Made by a program: the position numbers and the translations under genes
The notes under the pieces: model-generated
What the model saw: only the letters and a program-made list of their open reading frames with translations
Database searches by the model: none
What the model was told of the DNA's origin: nothing
Origin: Hydrangea macrophylla
Lineage: Eukaryota > Streptophyta > Magnoliopsida > Cornales > Hydrangeaceae
Assembly: GCA_033977485.1 (NCBI GenBank)
Contig: CM066984.1
Location: forward strand, 46,383,100 to 46,447,099
DNA length: 64,000 bases
Reading direction: 5' to 3'
Part shown: positions 54,704-64,000 of the stretch, one piece after another
Layout: each line of letters begins with the position of its first letter
Position numbering within the stretch: the first letter of the stretch is position 1

Positions 54704-54888
54704 TGCCTGGGTTCGGAGCCCGAGGTCTTTTTCTGCCTTGGGGTTAGGCCCGAGGTCTTTGTTGCCTCGGGGTTAGGCCCGAGGTCTTTTTTCTTGCCTT
54801 GGGGTTAGGCCCGAGGTCTTCGTTGCCTCGGGGTCAGACCCGAGGTCTTTTTTTCTGCCTTGGGGTTAAGCCCGAGGTCTTTTTTCTT
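54704..54888. repeat. Minisatellite of GGGTTAGGCCCGAGGTCTTT units
   Basis: Six head-to-tail units of about 30 bp with variable T runs lie about 145 bp from the integrase stop. Confidence 0.9.
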
Positions 54889-55032
54889 GCATTGCACGGG
54901 GTACTGACAAGAATAAATTTTCAAAGCGAACTATTCAATTTTATTTGAAAAATAATAACCTATATAACGGTTGCCCAATCAGAGTTACAAGAAAGAAATT
55001 TCCCTATAGTACTAAATTCCCGTGGTCAGATT

Positions 55033-57083
55033 CTACTGATAGTACTTGCGGAGGTGTTGCACGTTCCAAGGATGAGTGAGATCATGCCCGTCCATGCTCT
55101 GTAGCCAGTAGGTTCCCGGTCGGTTGACCCGAGTCACTTTATACGGGCCTTCCCAGTTTGCCCCCAATTTCCTGTGGCTTGGGATTCGGGTAGACTGGTT
55201 CACTGCCTTGAGGATAAGGTCTCCAACTTGAAAACTGCGGTGCTTCACCTTGCTATTGTAATACCGCGAGACCTTTTGCTTGTAGGCTGCCACCTTCAGA
55301 TAGGCCTGGTCTCTTTTTTCTTCCACTAGGTCCAGTTCTGTACTGAGGGCTTCTCCGTTGTCTGGATCACTGAAGTTGGCCACCCGGTATGTTGGCAGCC
55401 CGAGCTCTATGGGGACCACTGCCTCGAAACCGTAGGTTAAGGAGAACGGGGTCTCGCCTGTAGCTGCTCGGGGTGTAGTGCGGTAGGCCCACAGGAGGGT
55501 TGGTAGCTCTTCAGCCCACAACCCTTTGGCACCTTTAAGCCTTGTCTTAATTGACTGCAAAATTGTCCGGTTGGTTACCTCGGCTTGACCATTGCCTTGC
55601 GGGTGCTCGGGGGAAGAGTAATGATTTAGTATCCCGTAACCCGAGCAGAACTGTCTGAAGATGGGTGTGTCAAATTGTCTGCCATTATCGCTGATCAGGA
55701 CTCGGGGAATACCGAACCTGCTGAGGATATTTCTTTTCACAAAGCTCTCCATTTTTCGCTCGGTTATCGTTGCCAAGGGTTCGGCCTCCGCCCATTTGGT
55801 GAAGTAGTCAACAGCTATCACGGCCAATGTTCTAAAAATCGCTAGGCGCTAGTCGGGCGGCGAAGGGGGGCCTAGCGCCTAGGGGCCTAGGCGGACGCCT
55901 AGGCGGGGCCTAGGCGGATTTGTTTTATAAATAAAATTAATTATATAATAGATATATATACCAGTTATGTGGTGTTAATTAAAATAAATTATAGATTTGT
56001 GGTTCAAATAATAGATACATATATATATAAAGGTTATGTGGTGTTTTTTTTAAAATAAGTAAAGATTATTAGAAGGTTTTAGTATTTAAAAAACTATTAG
56101 GGATCTCTCCATAATTAACTTAAACCTTAAGTGTATATATATACTAATGTTAGGGTTTTTTTTTCAAAGAGTTGGAACCAAATAAGACTCTCTAGCATTC
56201 TCACCCTAGCCCGCCTAGCACCGCCTAGCCCGCCTAGGCGCCGCCTAGCCCGCCTAGCACCGCCTAGGCCCCGCCTAGAGGCCGACTAATCCACTGGCCG
56301 ATTTTCTCAAACGCCTAGCGAAAATCTCGGCGGCCGGGCACCGCCTAGCGCCTAGGCGCCGCCTAGGCCGATTTTTAGAACACTGATCACGGCAAATTTA
56401 ACTTGCCCTTTTCCTGTCGGTAAGGGACAAACAATGTCAATTCCCCACTGGGCAAACGGCCAGGGACTGTGGATCGGTGTCTGGAGTTCTCCCGGTCGAT
56501 TGATCATGGGAGAATACTTTTGGCACTTGTCACACCTTCGAACATACTCCTGTGAATCTCGGGCCATGATTGACCAATAGTAACCTTGTAGTAGGGCCTT
56601 TCTGGAGAGTGCCCGACCTCCGACGTGGTTCCCGCACACACCTTCATGGATTTCAAACAGTATTGCTTGCACTTGCGCAGGATGAACGCAACGGAGGTAC
56701 GGGATAGTGAATCCTCTCTTGTAGAGGATGCCGTCAAGAAGGTGATATCGCGCTGCCCGGTACTTGACCCGGCGTGCCTCATCTTTGTCGTCTGGCAGCC
56801 TTCCTGTTGTTAAGAATGTCACGAGCGGGTCCATCCAGCTGGGTCCCAGAGTGACCGGGTCGACCTCCATGCCCTCTGAGTTGATCACACTAGGCTCGGG
56901 TAGGAATTGTATCCTTATCCTGGGCAAATCTGACTCAGAAGACGAAGCGAGGCGAGCCAACCGGTCAGCTCTGGTATTTTCTTCTCTGGGTATCTGAGTG
57001 ATGGAGAATCCTCGGAGCTGTTTGAAAATCGTTCGGATGAGGGCTAAGTAGGCTACCATGTTGTCTTCCTGCGCTTCGTACTA
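55033..57083 (-). pseudogene. E3 integrase, split by a hAT MITE
   Basis: The upstream part (56386-57059) holds the end of the second RNase H, the HHCC region (HEGVCGNHVGG ... CDKCQKYSP) and the first core motif (WGIDIVCPLP). The downstream part (55033-55824) holds VDYFTKWAEAEPLA, ISDNGRQFDTP and HPQGNGQAEVTNRTI with the Asp and Glu of the DDE triad, then the C-terminal domain ending LRKYYQ. Removing the MITE and one 8-bp duplication keeps the frame, so the MITE is the only break here. An in-frame TAG at 57081-57083 separates it from upstream pol. Confidence 0.85.
55825..56385. mobile_element. hAT MITE with CCTAGGCG repeats inside E3 integrase
   Basis: TIRs CAATGTTCTAAAAATCG and CGATTTTTAGAACACTG with a perfect 8-bp duplication ATCACGGC (55817-55824 and 56386-56393). 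Length 561 bp. GCCTAGGCG-type palindromes fill both subterminal regions around an AT-rich core. No coding capacity. Confidence 0.95.
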
Positions 57084-59601
57084 TTGGTTAACCTGATTGA
57101 CCATGAGCTGGGAGTCACTGTAGCCCTGCACCTGTTGCGCACTCATCGAGATGGCTAACTGTAACCCGACCAAGAGGGCTTCGTATTTGGCGTCATTGTT
57201 GGAGGCACGGAACCCAAACCTTAGTGCATATTCGAACTGGATACCGTCGGGGATAGTCAGGATGATTCCTGCCCCACTACCTTGCTGATTGGAGGAGCCA
57301 TCCACATGCAGTACCCAGGTTGGGATGTCGGAGTGTAATCCGGGCGGTAAGGCTGGGGGCTCGGACTCTTCGGCCGGGTCCTCTGGATATGTAAACTTGA
57401 CCAGAAAGTCTGCTAGGCTTGCCCTTTGATGGCTGTCCGGGGTCGGTAGATCACTTTGAACTCCTCCAACTCCAAGGCCCACTTGACGAGCCTCCCAGAT
57501 GTGTCTGGCCGACTGAGAATTCTGCGGAGAGGTTGATCGGTCAGGACTACAATGGCATGGGCCTGAAAGTATCGGCGGAGCCTTCGGGCTGAGGTGATAA
57601 GGGCGAAGGCCAGTTTCTCGATGCGGGAGTATCTGCTCTCTGCGCCCTGCAACGCCTGGCTGGTGTAGTATACTGGGAACTGTATCCCGTGCTCCTCCCG
57701 AATAAGTACCGAGCTAACCGCTGATGGTGACACTGCCAAGTATAAAAATAATTCTTCCCCCGGCACGGTTTTGGGGGGGGGGGGGGGGGATGGCAGGTAC
57801 TTCTTGAGTTCCTGGAATGCCTCTTCACACTCTTCTGACCACTGGAACGCTTTGCGGAGGATTTTGAAGAACGGCAGGCACCGGTCGGTAGCTCGGGAGA
57901 CAAATCTGTTTAGTGCGGCCACTCGTCCTGCTAGGCTCTGGACTTCCATCGTTGATTTGGGTGACCGCATGTTGATGATAGCTTTGATCTTCTCGGGGTT
58001 TGGCTCGATTCCCCGTCTGCTGACTAGATGGCCAAGAAACTTCCCGGACGAGACGCCAAAGGTGCATTTGGCCGGGTTCAACCTCATCCTGAATTTTCTC
58101 AAAATGCTGAAGGCCACGGCCAGGTGCTCGAGGTGGTCGGGCTCGTCCCGGCTCTTAACCAGCAGATCATCCACATATACCTCCATGGACTTTCCAATGA
58201 GGTCTTTGAACATGTAGTTGACTAGGCGCTGGTAGGTAGCCCCGGCATTCTTGAGGCCGAAGGGCATAACCTTGTAGCAATACGTGCCTTGGTCGGTAAT
58301 GAACGCAGTCTTCTCTTCGTCCCCGGGGTACATGCTTGATCTGGTTGTATCCCGAGTAAGCATCCATAAATGAGAGGACTGAGTGACCTGCGGTGGAATC
58401 TACAAGGAGGTCTATCCTGGGTAGCGGATAGCAGTCCTTGGGGCAGGCCTTGTTGAGGTCGGTGAAGTCCACACATTCTCCACTTCCCGTTGCTTTTCTT
58501 GACAAGAACAACGTTAGCTAACCAGTCGGGATAGTGGACCTCTCGGATGGACTTCGCCTTTAGGAGCTTCTCGACTTCCTCACTCACTGCCTTCTGTCTC
58601 TCGGGGGCCATGCCCCTTCTCTTCTGTTTGACTGGGCGACAATCCGGGCTGACATTGAGACGGTGGGACATTACCCGGGGATAAATCCCGGGCATGTCCT
58701 CATGACTCCAAGCAAAAACGTCTTGATTTCGCCTCAGGAACTGAATCAGTTTTTCCTTCAAGCCGGGCTCCAGTAGGGTACCTATGTCGACCATGCGGTC
58801 CGGGTACTCGGGGTCCAGCATCACTTGTTCCAGTTCTTCCATCGGACCTATCATGTCACTCTGGTCCCGAGGGTCCATCTCTTGGACGTTCAAAGTTTTC
58901 GTGATTGCCCCCCGGCTCAACGAGCTGACATAACAACTCCGGGCGGTGCTCTGATCTCCACGCAAGCATCCGGGTCCCTTGGGAGTTGGGAACTTCACTG
59001 TTAAGCTGTAGGTGGAGACGACCGCTCTGGCCTTGTTAAGGGTCGGCCTGCCAAGGATGACGTTGTAGGCCGACGAAGCTTCTACGATCACAAAATTGGT
59101 GAGCACGGAGGCTTGCTGAGGGTAGGTCCCCATGAGAATTGGAAGCTCGATTTTCCCGAGCGGTTGTGTGCTGGAGCCGTTGCATCCGACCAGGGGGGTA
59201 GCAACCGGCCGGAGCCGATCCCTGGCGATCCCGAGTTGATCGAATGCCGACGTGAACATAATGTCGGACGAGCTGCCTGTGTCCACTAGCACCCTCTGGA
59301 CCATATAGTTGGCTATAGAAAGCGTCACCACCAGCGGGTCATCATGGGGGCAGTGGATACCCTGCAGGTCGTTGGACGTGAACGTCAGGACATCGATTGG
59401 GGCGGAGCCGGTGGATTGGACCTGCCAGACATCCGCTCGGGACGCCCGGGCATGCCTCTTCCGTGCCGACTGTGAATCACCTCCACCTGACGTTCCTCCG
59501 GAGATCACGTGGATGTGGCCAAGTGGTGGTGGTGGCTGGTCAGGAGCCCGGTTGTCCTGCCGAGGCCGTCTGTCCGTTGTGACGAACTCTGCAAGGTGTC
59601 C
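57081..59601 (-). pseudogene. E3 protease, RT, RNase H and archaeal-type second RNase H
   Basis: Protease: VLVDTGSSSDIMF then YNVILGRPTL. RT: KKSNGKWRMC, VDFTDLNKACPKDCYPLPRI, VMPFGLKNAGATYQRLV and VYVDDLLVKS (YVDD active site). RNase H follows, then a second RNase H (WVLHVDGSSNQQGSGAGI ... NNDAKYEALLVGLQ), diagnostic of the Tat group. Frame changes lie near 58474 (loss in a TG repeat), 58334 and 57422. A 17-G run (57773-57789) encodes Pro residues in the RNase H region. Together these make pol non-functional. Confidence 0.9.
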
Positions 59602-61140
59602 CTACTGGATCAGCTTCTCTATTGCTATCTTCAACTTGAAGCAATCCTCCGTTTCATGGCCGTGATCCGTGTGGTAGCGGCAAAACTTGTCCCGGTTCCT
59701 CTTACCGGGCGGGGCTCGGAGTTTGGCCGGCTGCGGAAGCAGCCTCTGCGCCTCTGCGGCCATAACTTCGTGTATAGGTCGGGAAAGGGGTGTGAAAGCG
59801 GTTGGGGGCTGACCCCGGGCATCTCTTTGGTCCTGCTTTGGCTTCTTTCCCGAGCCCTTCTCGAACCCTTCACGCTTGCGTTTGGCCTTCGGGGATTCGT
59901 CTCCCGCCTGGCCGGCGCGCTTTGCCTTAAAAAATTCCTTAGTATCTATGTATTTTCCGACCCTCTCTGAGAGCTCCACCAGGGTCGCCGGTCGGTCACG
60001 ATGGAACGACGTGGCAACCTTGGTGTGTTGAACTCCCGAACAGAAAGCCATGATTGCGGCCGTTTCATAAAGGTTGCGGATCAGGAGTCTTTGCTGGTTG
60101 ATACGGTCTACGTACTCCCTCAGGGACTCCCCTTTGCGCTGCTTGACGGTCAGCAGCTGAGTGTCCGGTTGCGACCGGTCGAGCATCCCGACAAACTAGT
60201 TGATGAACAGCTTGCCGAGGGCTTGAAAGTTGTCGACCATCCGGGGTTTCAGAGCGTGAAACCACTGTGCGGCTGACCCCTTGAGGGTACTGGGAAAGGC
60301 CAGGCACAGCAGCTCGTCCACCGTGGTAACTAGTGCCATCTGCGCCTTGTAGGTGCAAATGTGGTCCACCGGGCTCCCTGTGCCGTCATAGGAGCTGAGG
60401 TGAGGGGGTTTAAACTTCCGTGGAATGGGAAACCGTGTCACCCGAGCGGTATAGGGTGACTCAGTGTCCGTGTTGGTGAGGTCGTGACCGGACTTGCGGT
60501 TCAGCCTCTCGATCCGCTGCTGCAGTTACTCGACCTGGGCTTTGACATCACTCTGCCCTGCTCTCCTATCCGTGTCTGAGCGATAGGTTGGGTCGGACGA
60601 CGAGGCCTCTTCCTCAAAGCGTGTCGACTTCGGGGATAGAACCCGGCTCTGAGTCCAAGAAAGTCTGTGCCTAAGATCCCCCCAGCTCAAGGCCGGAGGA
60701 TCATCGGCCGATTCCCGGGCTCTCCGTCCGGATTCCTCCCCTCTGGCCGCGCGCCGCAAATCTATGATAATCCTGGCGTCTTCCACTCGGGGAGGATTGG
60801 GCCGAGGTCGTCTTTGCGAGCGCCTGGTGGCTTGACTGCGCTCTCCCTCGCCGGGGAGTTCCCTGTCCGGTGGGGACACCGGAGCGGAATGGGCTTGCCT
60901 TCGTGCCCGAGGGGGCCTATGGACAGGGGCACTCTTCTCGGGCTGATTCTCTGATGCAGGGCGCTTCTCGTGTCGGGCCATAAGCGCCTCTATCTGTTCC
61001 TGTGTCCGGCGCTGGCCCTCCAAGAGTTGTGCCAGCGCTGTCGTTATCTGCTCGGTCGTCATGGAGGCAGCCTGCTGTTCAGGCTGCGGGTTCTCCTGAC
61101 CGGTCTGATTAGCAAATTTCTTACCCTTGTTCGGCGGCAT
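59602..61140 (-). pseudogene. E3 gag with in-frame stops
   Basis: One frame from MPPNKGKKFANQTGQ. The N-terminal part is Gln/Arg/Pro-rich. The capsid-like part has FKPPHLSSYDGTGSPVDHI and ESLREYVDRINQQRL. A CxxxHxxxGHxxxxC knuckle (CRYHTDHGHETEDC) follows. Stops lie at 60526-60528 (TAA), 60196-60198 (TAG) and 59602-59604 (TAG, at the gag/protease boundary). The last could be a read-through site rather than damage. Confidence 0.85.
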
Positions 61141-61182
61141 GTTGATCAGTTCAGAATTTGTTGGTGAGAAGACTTATCGTTT

Positions 61183-61201
61183 CCCATAGACGGCGCCAAA
61201 C
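61183..61201 (-). promoter_or_regulatory. E3 primer binding site
   Basis: The minus strand after the 5' LTR reads GTTTGGCGCCGTCTATGGG, a PBS type common in Athila/Tat elements. I do not assign the tRNA. Confidence 0.7.
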
Positions 61202-61820
61202 TGATGATGCCGAAAACTGGTAAGAAAGATTTGGACAGAAAATAGGATAAGAAAGGGTTTGTATGTGGTTCGGTCCCGTTAGCGAGGTGACCTACGTTCA
61301 CGGTTGCGTCTGTGCGCTCTCACTAGCAGATCACCGGCTGGCCTGGTGAGCCAACAAAGATGGGCGGCACTCCCAGTAATACCGGCCGGGTGTATGCGTG
61401 TAGATGATGAGTTCTCTGTTTAGTGCTTGTATGCTTAGAGAATTGATTTTTTCTCGGTCCCCTTTGATAGGGTAGGTAGGCTCTTTTATAGATGCAAGAG
61501 TCCACCCTTACATGATAAAGAGTTGATGAGATTTGGGAACCTAATCTGATTACAATAGATTTGCTTGATCTTAGGAGAGTTTCCTAAATGGTTTAGGAAA
61601 CTGCCATATCTCCTTCCCCCGACTTGTAGTTGATTTAGGAAACTGCTGGTTGGACGGGATCACGAGCGTCCGCGACCGTCATGCCCGGCCAACCGGTGCG
61701 AACCGCCCGGTCCCGAGGAACACCTCGGGAATGCTTGGCTGTGGGCACCCTCACCGGAAGAACCGGTTCCTCCGGGCGACGTGGCACTGTTCCATTGGCA
61801 AGATTATTTTGGACATATCA
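61202..61820 (-). repeat. E3 5' LTR (619 bp)
   Basis: It pairs with 46983-47623. It contains the single-unit state of the CCGGTGCGAACCGCC repeat, so the left side gained units after, or during, insertion. Flanked by GTACA. Confidence 0.9.
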
Positions 61821-61830
61821 GTACATATAT

Positions 61831-62034
61831 TGATTGTGATCACACTGCAGTCTCTATAATAGTTAGTCACTGCAACCTATATAGATGTAGAAAATAATAA
61901 TGGAAGAACTTAGGAGACTAATGAGCCTCCAGTATATTATATATTAGTCTAGAAAGACAATTACACAAATACCCTTATAGGGAAAAAAATGAAAAATTAC
62001 AATAACGCAGTAAGCTAAATAATAGGTTCTAACA
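61831..62034 (-). repeat. Copia element 3' LTR (about 204 bp)
   Basis: The minus strand begins TGTTAGAACCTATTATTTAG right after a polypurine tract (CTTGAGGGAGAG). The far end (TG...CA) is inferred at 61831 and uncertain. Confidence 0.5.
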
Positions 62035-62041
62035 CTCTCCC

Positions 62042-62928
62042 TCAAGCTGGTACAAATATATCTCTCAAACCCAGCTTGCTAAGAGCAAAATGAAACTGTC
62101 TACTTCCAACCCCCTTCGTGAGAGTGTCTGCAAGCTGATCCCCCAGTCTTCACAAATAGAGTACAAATCACACCATTATTAATCTTCTCCTTGATAAAGT
62201 GTCTGTCAATCTCCACATGTTTAGTCCGATCATGTTGCACTGGTTTGTGGGTGATGCTAATTGCAGACTTGTTATCACAATATAGCCTCATAGGTTCACG
62301 GTGATCAAGTCTCAAGTCGGTTAAAAGTAACCTAATCCACAATAGTTCATACACTCCTTGTGCCATAACTCTGAACTCAGCCTCTGCACTAGACCTAGCC
62401 ACCACATTCTGCTTCTTACTCCTCCAAGTGACAAGGTTGTCACCCATAAATATACAGTAGCCTGATGTGGATCTTCTGTCAGTCACAGAACCAGCCCAAT
62501 CAACATCAGTATATGCCTCCACTCTAAGATGGTCATGCCTAGCAAAAAATAGACCCTTACCCGGAGCTGACTTCAAGTGTCTCAGAATTCTGAAGACAGC
62601 ATCCATATGAGTCTCACGAGGAGCATGCATGAACTTACTTACAACACTGACCGCAAACGCAATGTCTGGACGGGTGTGAGAAAGATAGATGAGCCTTCCC
62701 ATAAGTCTTTGATATCTCCCTTTATCTGCCTCTGCTCCACTACTATCATCACTTAATTTTTGGTTCGAATCCATTGGAGTGTCACATGCTCAGCTTCCAA
62801 GCATTCCAGTCTCCTCCAACAAATCCAGTACATACTTTCTTTGAGAGAGAAAAATTCCATGTCTGGACCTAGCAACCTCAATTCCCAAAAAATATTTCAA
62901 GGCTCCTAGATCTTTTATTTCAAACTCA
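62042..62928 (-). pseudogene. Copia element RT C-terminus and RNase H
   Basis: [60 protein letters not shown] and SSAEAEFR are classic Ty1/copia. LYCDNKSAI and HDRTKHVEIDRHFIKEKI follow. Frameshifts occur near 62125 (before the terminal TLTKG-like motif) and between this and the RT block. A TGA/TAG-type stop precedes MDSNQ (about 62790). The stop codon overlaps the PPT. Confidence 0.85.
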
Positions 62929-63435
62929 CTAGACAAAAAACCTTTTTAACTTTTCCATCTCTTCCAGATCATCTCTAGTTAGAACAATATCATCAACATG
63001 CACAATCAAGGCCACTGTCTTTCCTTGTGATGAATGTTTGATGAATAATGTGTGAACTGCTTGACTCTGTTTAAAGCCATACCTTAGCATTGCCTGTGTA
63101 AATCTCTCAAACCATGCCCGTGGAGATTGCTTCAGGCCATATAACGACTTTCTGAGTCGGCACACCTTCCCTTCTGTCTTAGTGTCCTCAAAACTAGGAG
63201 GGATAGCCATGTACACTTCTTCATCAAGATCACCGTGAAGAAAAGCATTCTTCACATCAAACTGGTGAAGAGGCCATCCAAAGTTGGCTGCCAATGACAG
63301 TAGGATCCTTACAGAATTCATCTTGGCAACCTGAGCAAAGATCTCCTGATAATCAATCCCATATGTCTGAGTGAAACCTTTAGCAACAAGTCTGGCTTTG
63401 TACCTCTCAATAGAACCATTTGCTCTATGCTTCAC
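62929..63435 (-). pseudogene. Copia element reverse transcriptase
   Basis: YKARLVAKGFTQTYGIDYQE, FDVKNAFLHGDLDEEVYM, SLYGLKQSPRAWF and VHVDDIVLT are hallmark copia RT motifs. VDD of the active site is intact. The frame is broken on both sides. Confidence 0.9.
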
Positions 63436-64000
63436 TGTGTACGGGCTTGTATCCCACGGTCCTTTTGCCCATAGGTAAACTCATCAATTCCCAAGTACCA
63501 TTCTTACGAAGAGCTTTCATCTCTTCGATCATTGGCAGTTTCCATTTGGGATCAGCAAGAGCATCTTGGACATTGTTAGGGACAAACACAGAAGCAATTT
63601 TTGAAAGAAAACTTTATAGGACGGAGACAAGTGGGAATAAGACACAAAATTAGAGATAGGATGTTGGGTACAAGTCCTAACACCCTTACATACTGCAATA
63701 GGGACATCAAGATCAGAATCAAACTCAGCAGGCATAGGTGAATAAGACTTATCAGAAATATCAAGAACAGGATCAGAATTACCTTGGTCCTCAACACGAG
63801 AAGGAGATGTCAATGGAAGAGTAGGAGTAATTTCTTTACATCTGGATTTACTCCATGCCCTTTTGAATACACCTTCAACTCCTTCCCTTTTTTAGTTGGA
63901 GTAAGATTACTTTCATTTTTCCTCTCATTTTCTACTTCATCCTCTCCCACATTACTTTCTCTCCTCTCATTTCTCCTCTCATTTTCAACTTCATGTTTTC
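63436..64000 (-). pseudogene. Copia pol segment upstream of RT
   Basis: CKGVRTCTQHPISNFVSYSH is the segment that precedes RT in copia polyproteins. At least one frameshift follows it. The element continues past the window end. Confidence 0.75.

Larger units (their letters stand above)
46983..61820 (-). mobile_element. E3: Tat-lineage Ty3/gypsy retrotransposon with antisense genes
   Basis: A 14.8-kb element flanked by GTACA (46978-46982 and 61821-61825). In minus orientation: 5' LTR (61202-61820), PBS, gag, protease, RT, RNase H, a second RNase H, integrase, a 5.9-kb region with plus-strand genes, PPT and 3' LTR (46983-47623). The extra RNase H and long post-integrase region place it in the Tat group, by established knowledge. 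Several stops and frameshifts and a hAT MITE break pol. The LTR-PPT block is triplicated at the left. Confidence 0.9.

Noticed and set aside
57771..58217. Plus-strand ORF opposite E3 RT
   Set aside because: A shadow frame starting in the poly-G run. The minus strand has clear RT motifs.
59309..59970. Plus-strand ORFs opposite E3 gag and protease
   Set aside because: These are shadows of the high-GC minus-strand gag-pol frame, with no promoter or domain.

Overview
The window reads as nuclear DNA of a flowering plant, probably a eudicot. It holds Ty3/gypsy and Ty1/copia LTR retrotransposons, MITEs and a SMART, plus one host gene with long TE-filled introns. That gene encodes an atypical A1 aspartic protease of the Arabidopsis At5g10080 type. 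The species cannot be told from sequence alone. No bacterial genes, rRNA, tRNA genes or CRISPR arrays were seen.

Layout. (1) 1-22340 is a nest of chromodomain Ty3 elements of the Tekay/Del kind. Element E1 (minus strand) is split into 1-6268 (protease to chromodomain) and 18321-22340 (gag start, extra ORF, PBS, 5' LTR). Element E2 (plus strand, 6269-18320) sits inside E1. It keeps its 5' LTR, an extra ORF upstream of gag, a stop-riddled gag-pol and a truncated 3' LTR. A deletion joined the E2 3' LTR to E1 gag at 18320/18321. Solo LTR S1 (2340-5354) lies in the E1 reverse transcriptase, and a sister solo LTR S2 (3346-4859) lies inside S1 in the opposite orientation. Solo LTR S3 (10059-12588) lies in E2 gag. 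Target-site duplications (TSDs) support S1, S2 and S3.

(2) 22341-46982 holds the protease gene. Seven exons (24360-44012) encode about 407 residues with both catalytic Asp motifs; the C-terminal exon or exons are not in the window. Intron 2 carries a 297-bp SMART retrotransposon. Intron 3 is a multi-layer nest of TIR elements, one of which carries a 4-coumarate:CoA ligase fragment.

(3) 46983-61820 is a Tat-lineage Ty3 element (E3, minus strand, TSD GTACA) with a second RNase H. Its left LTR-PPT region is tandemly repeated three times. Between integrase and the left LTR lie two gene-like units on the opposite strand. Each has its own CACGTG/TATA promoter and a 3' end that includes a polypurine-tract-like C6 motif. 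The first is an intact 364-codon ORF; the second has apparent introns and is broken by stops. (4) 61831-64000 is the 3' half of a minus-strand Ty1/copia element.

How parts may work together. In the three Tekay-like LTR types a TATA box is followed by a consensus 5' splice site inside a short hairpin (GTGAGT...ACTCAC). In E2 and E1 splice-acceptor-like sites lie just before the start codons of the extra ORF and of gag. This suggests that one LTR promoter feeds two ORFs by alternative splicing. Separately, three unrelated LTR families carry arrays of CpG-containing palindromes near their promoters.
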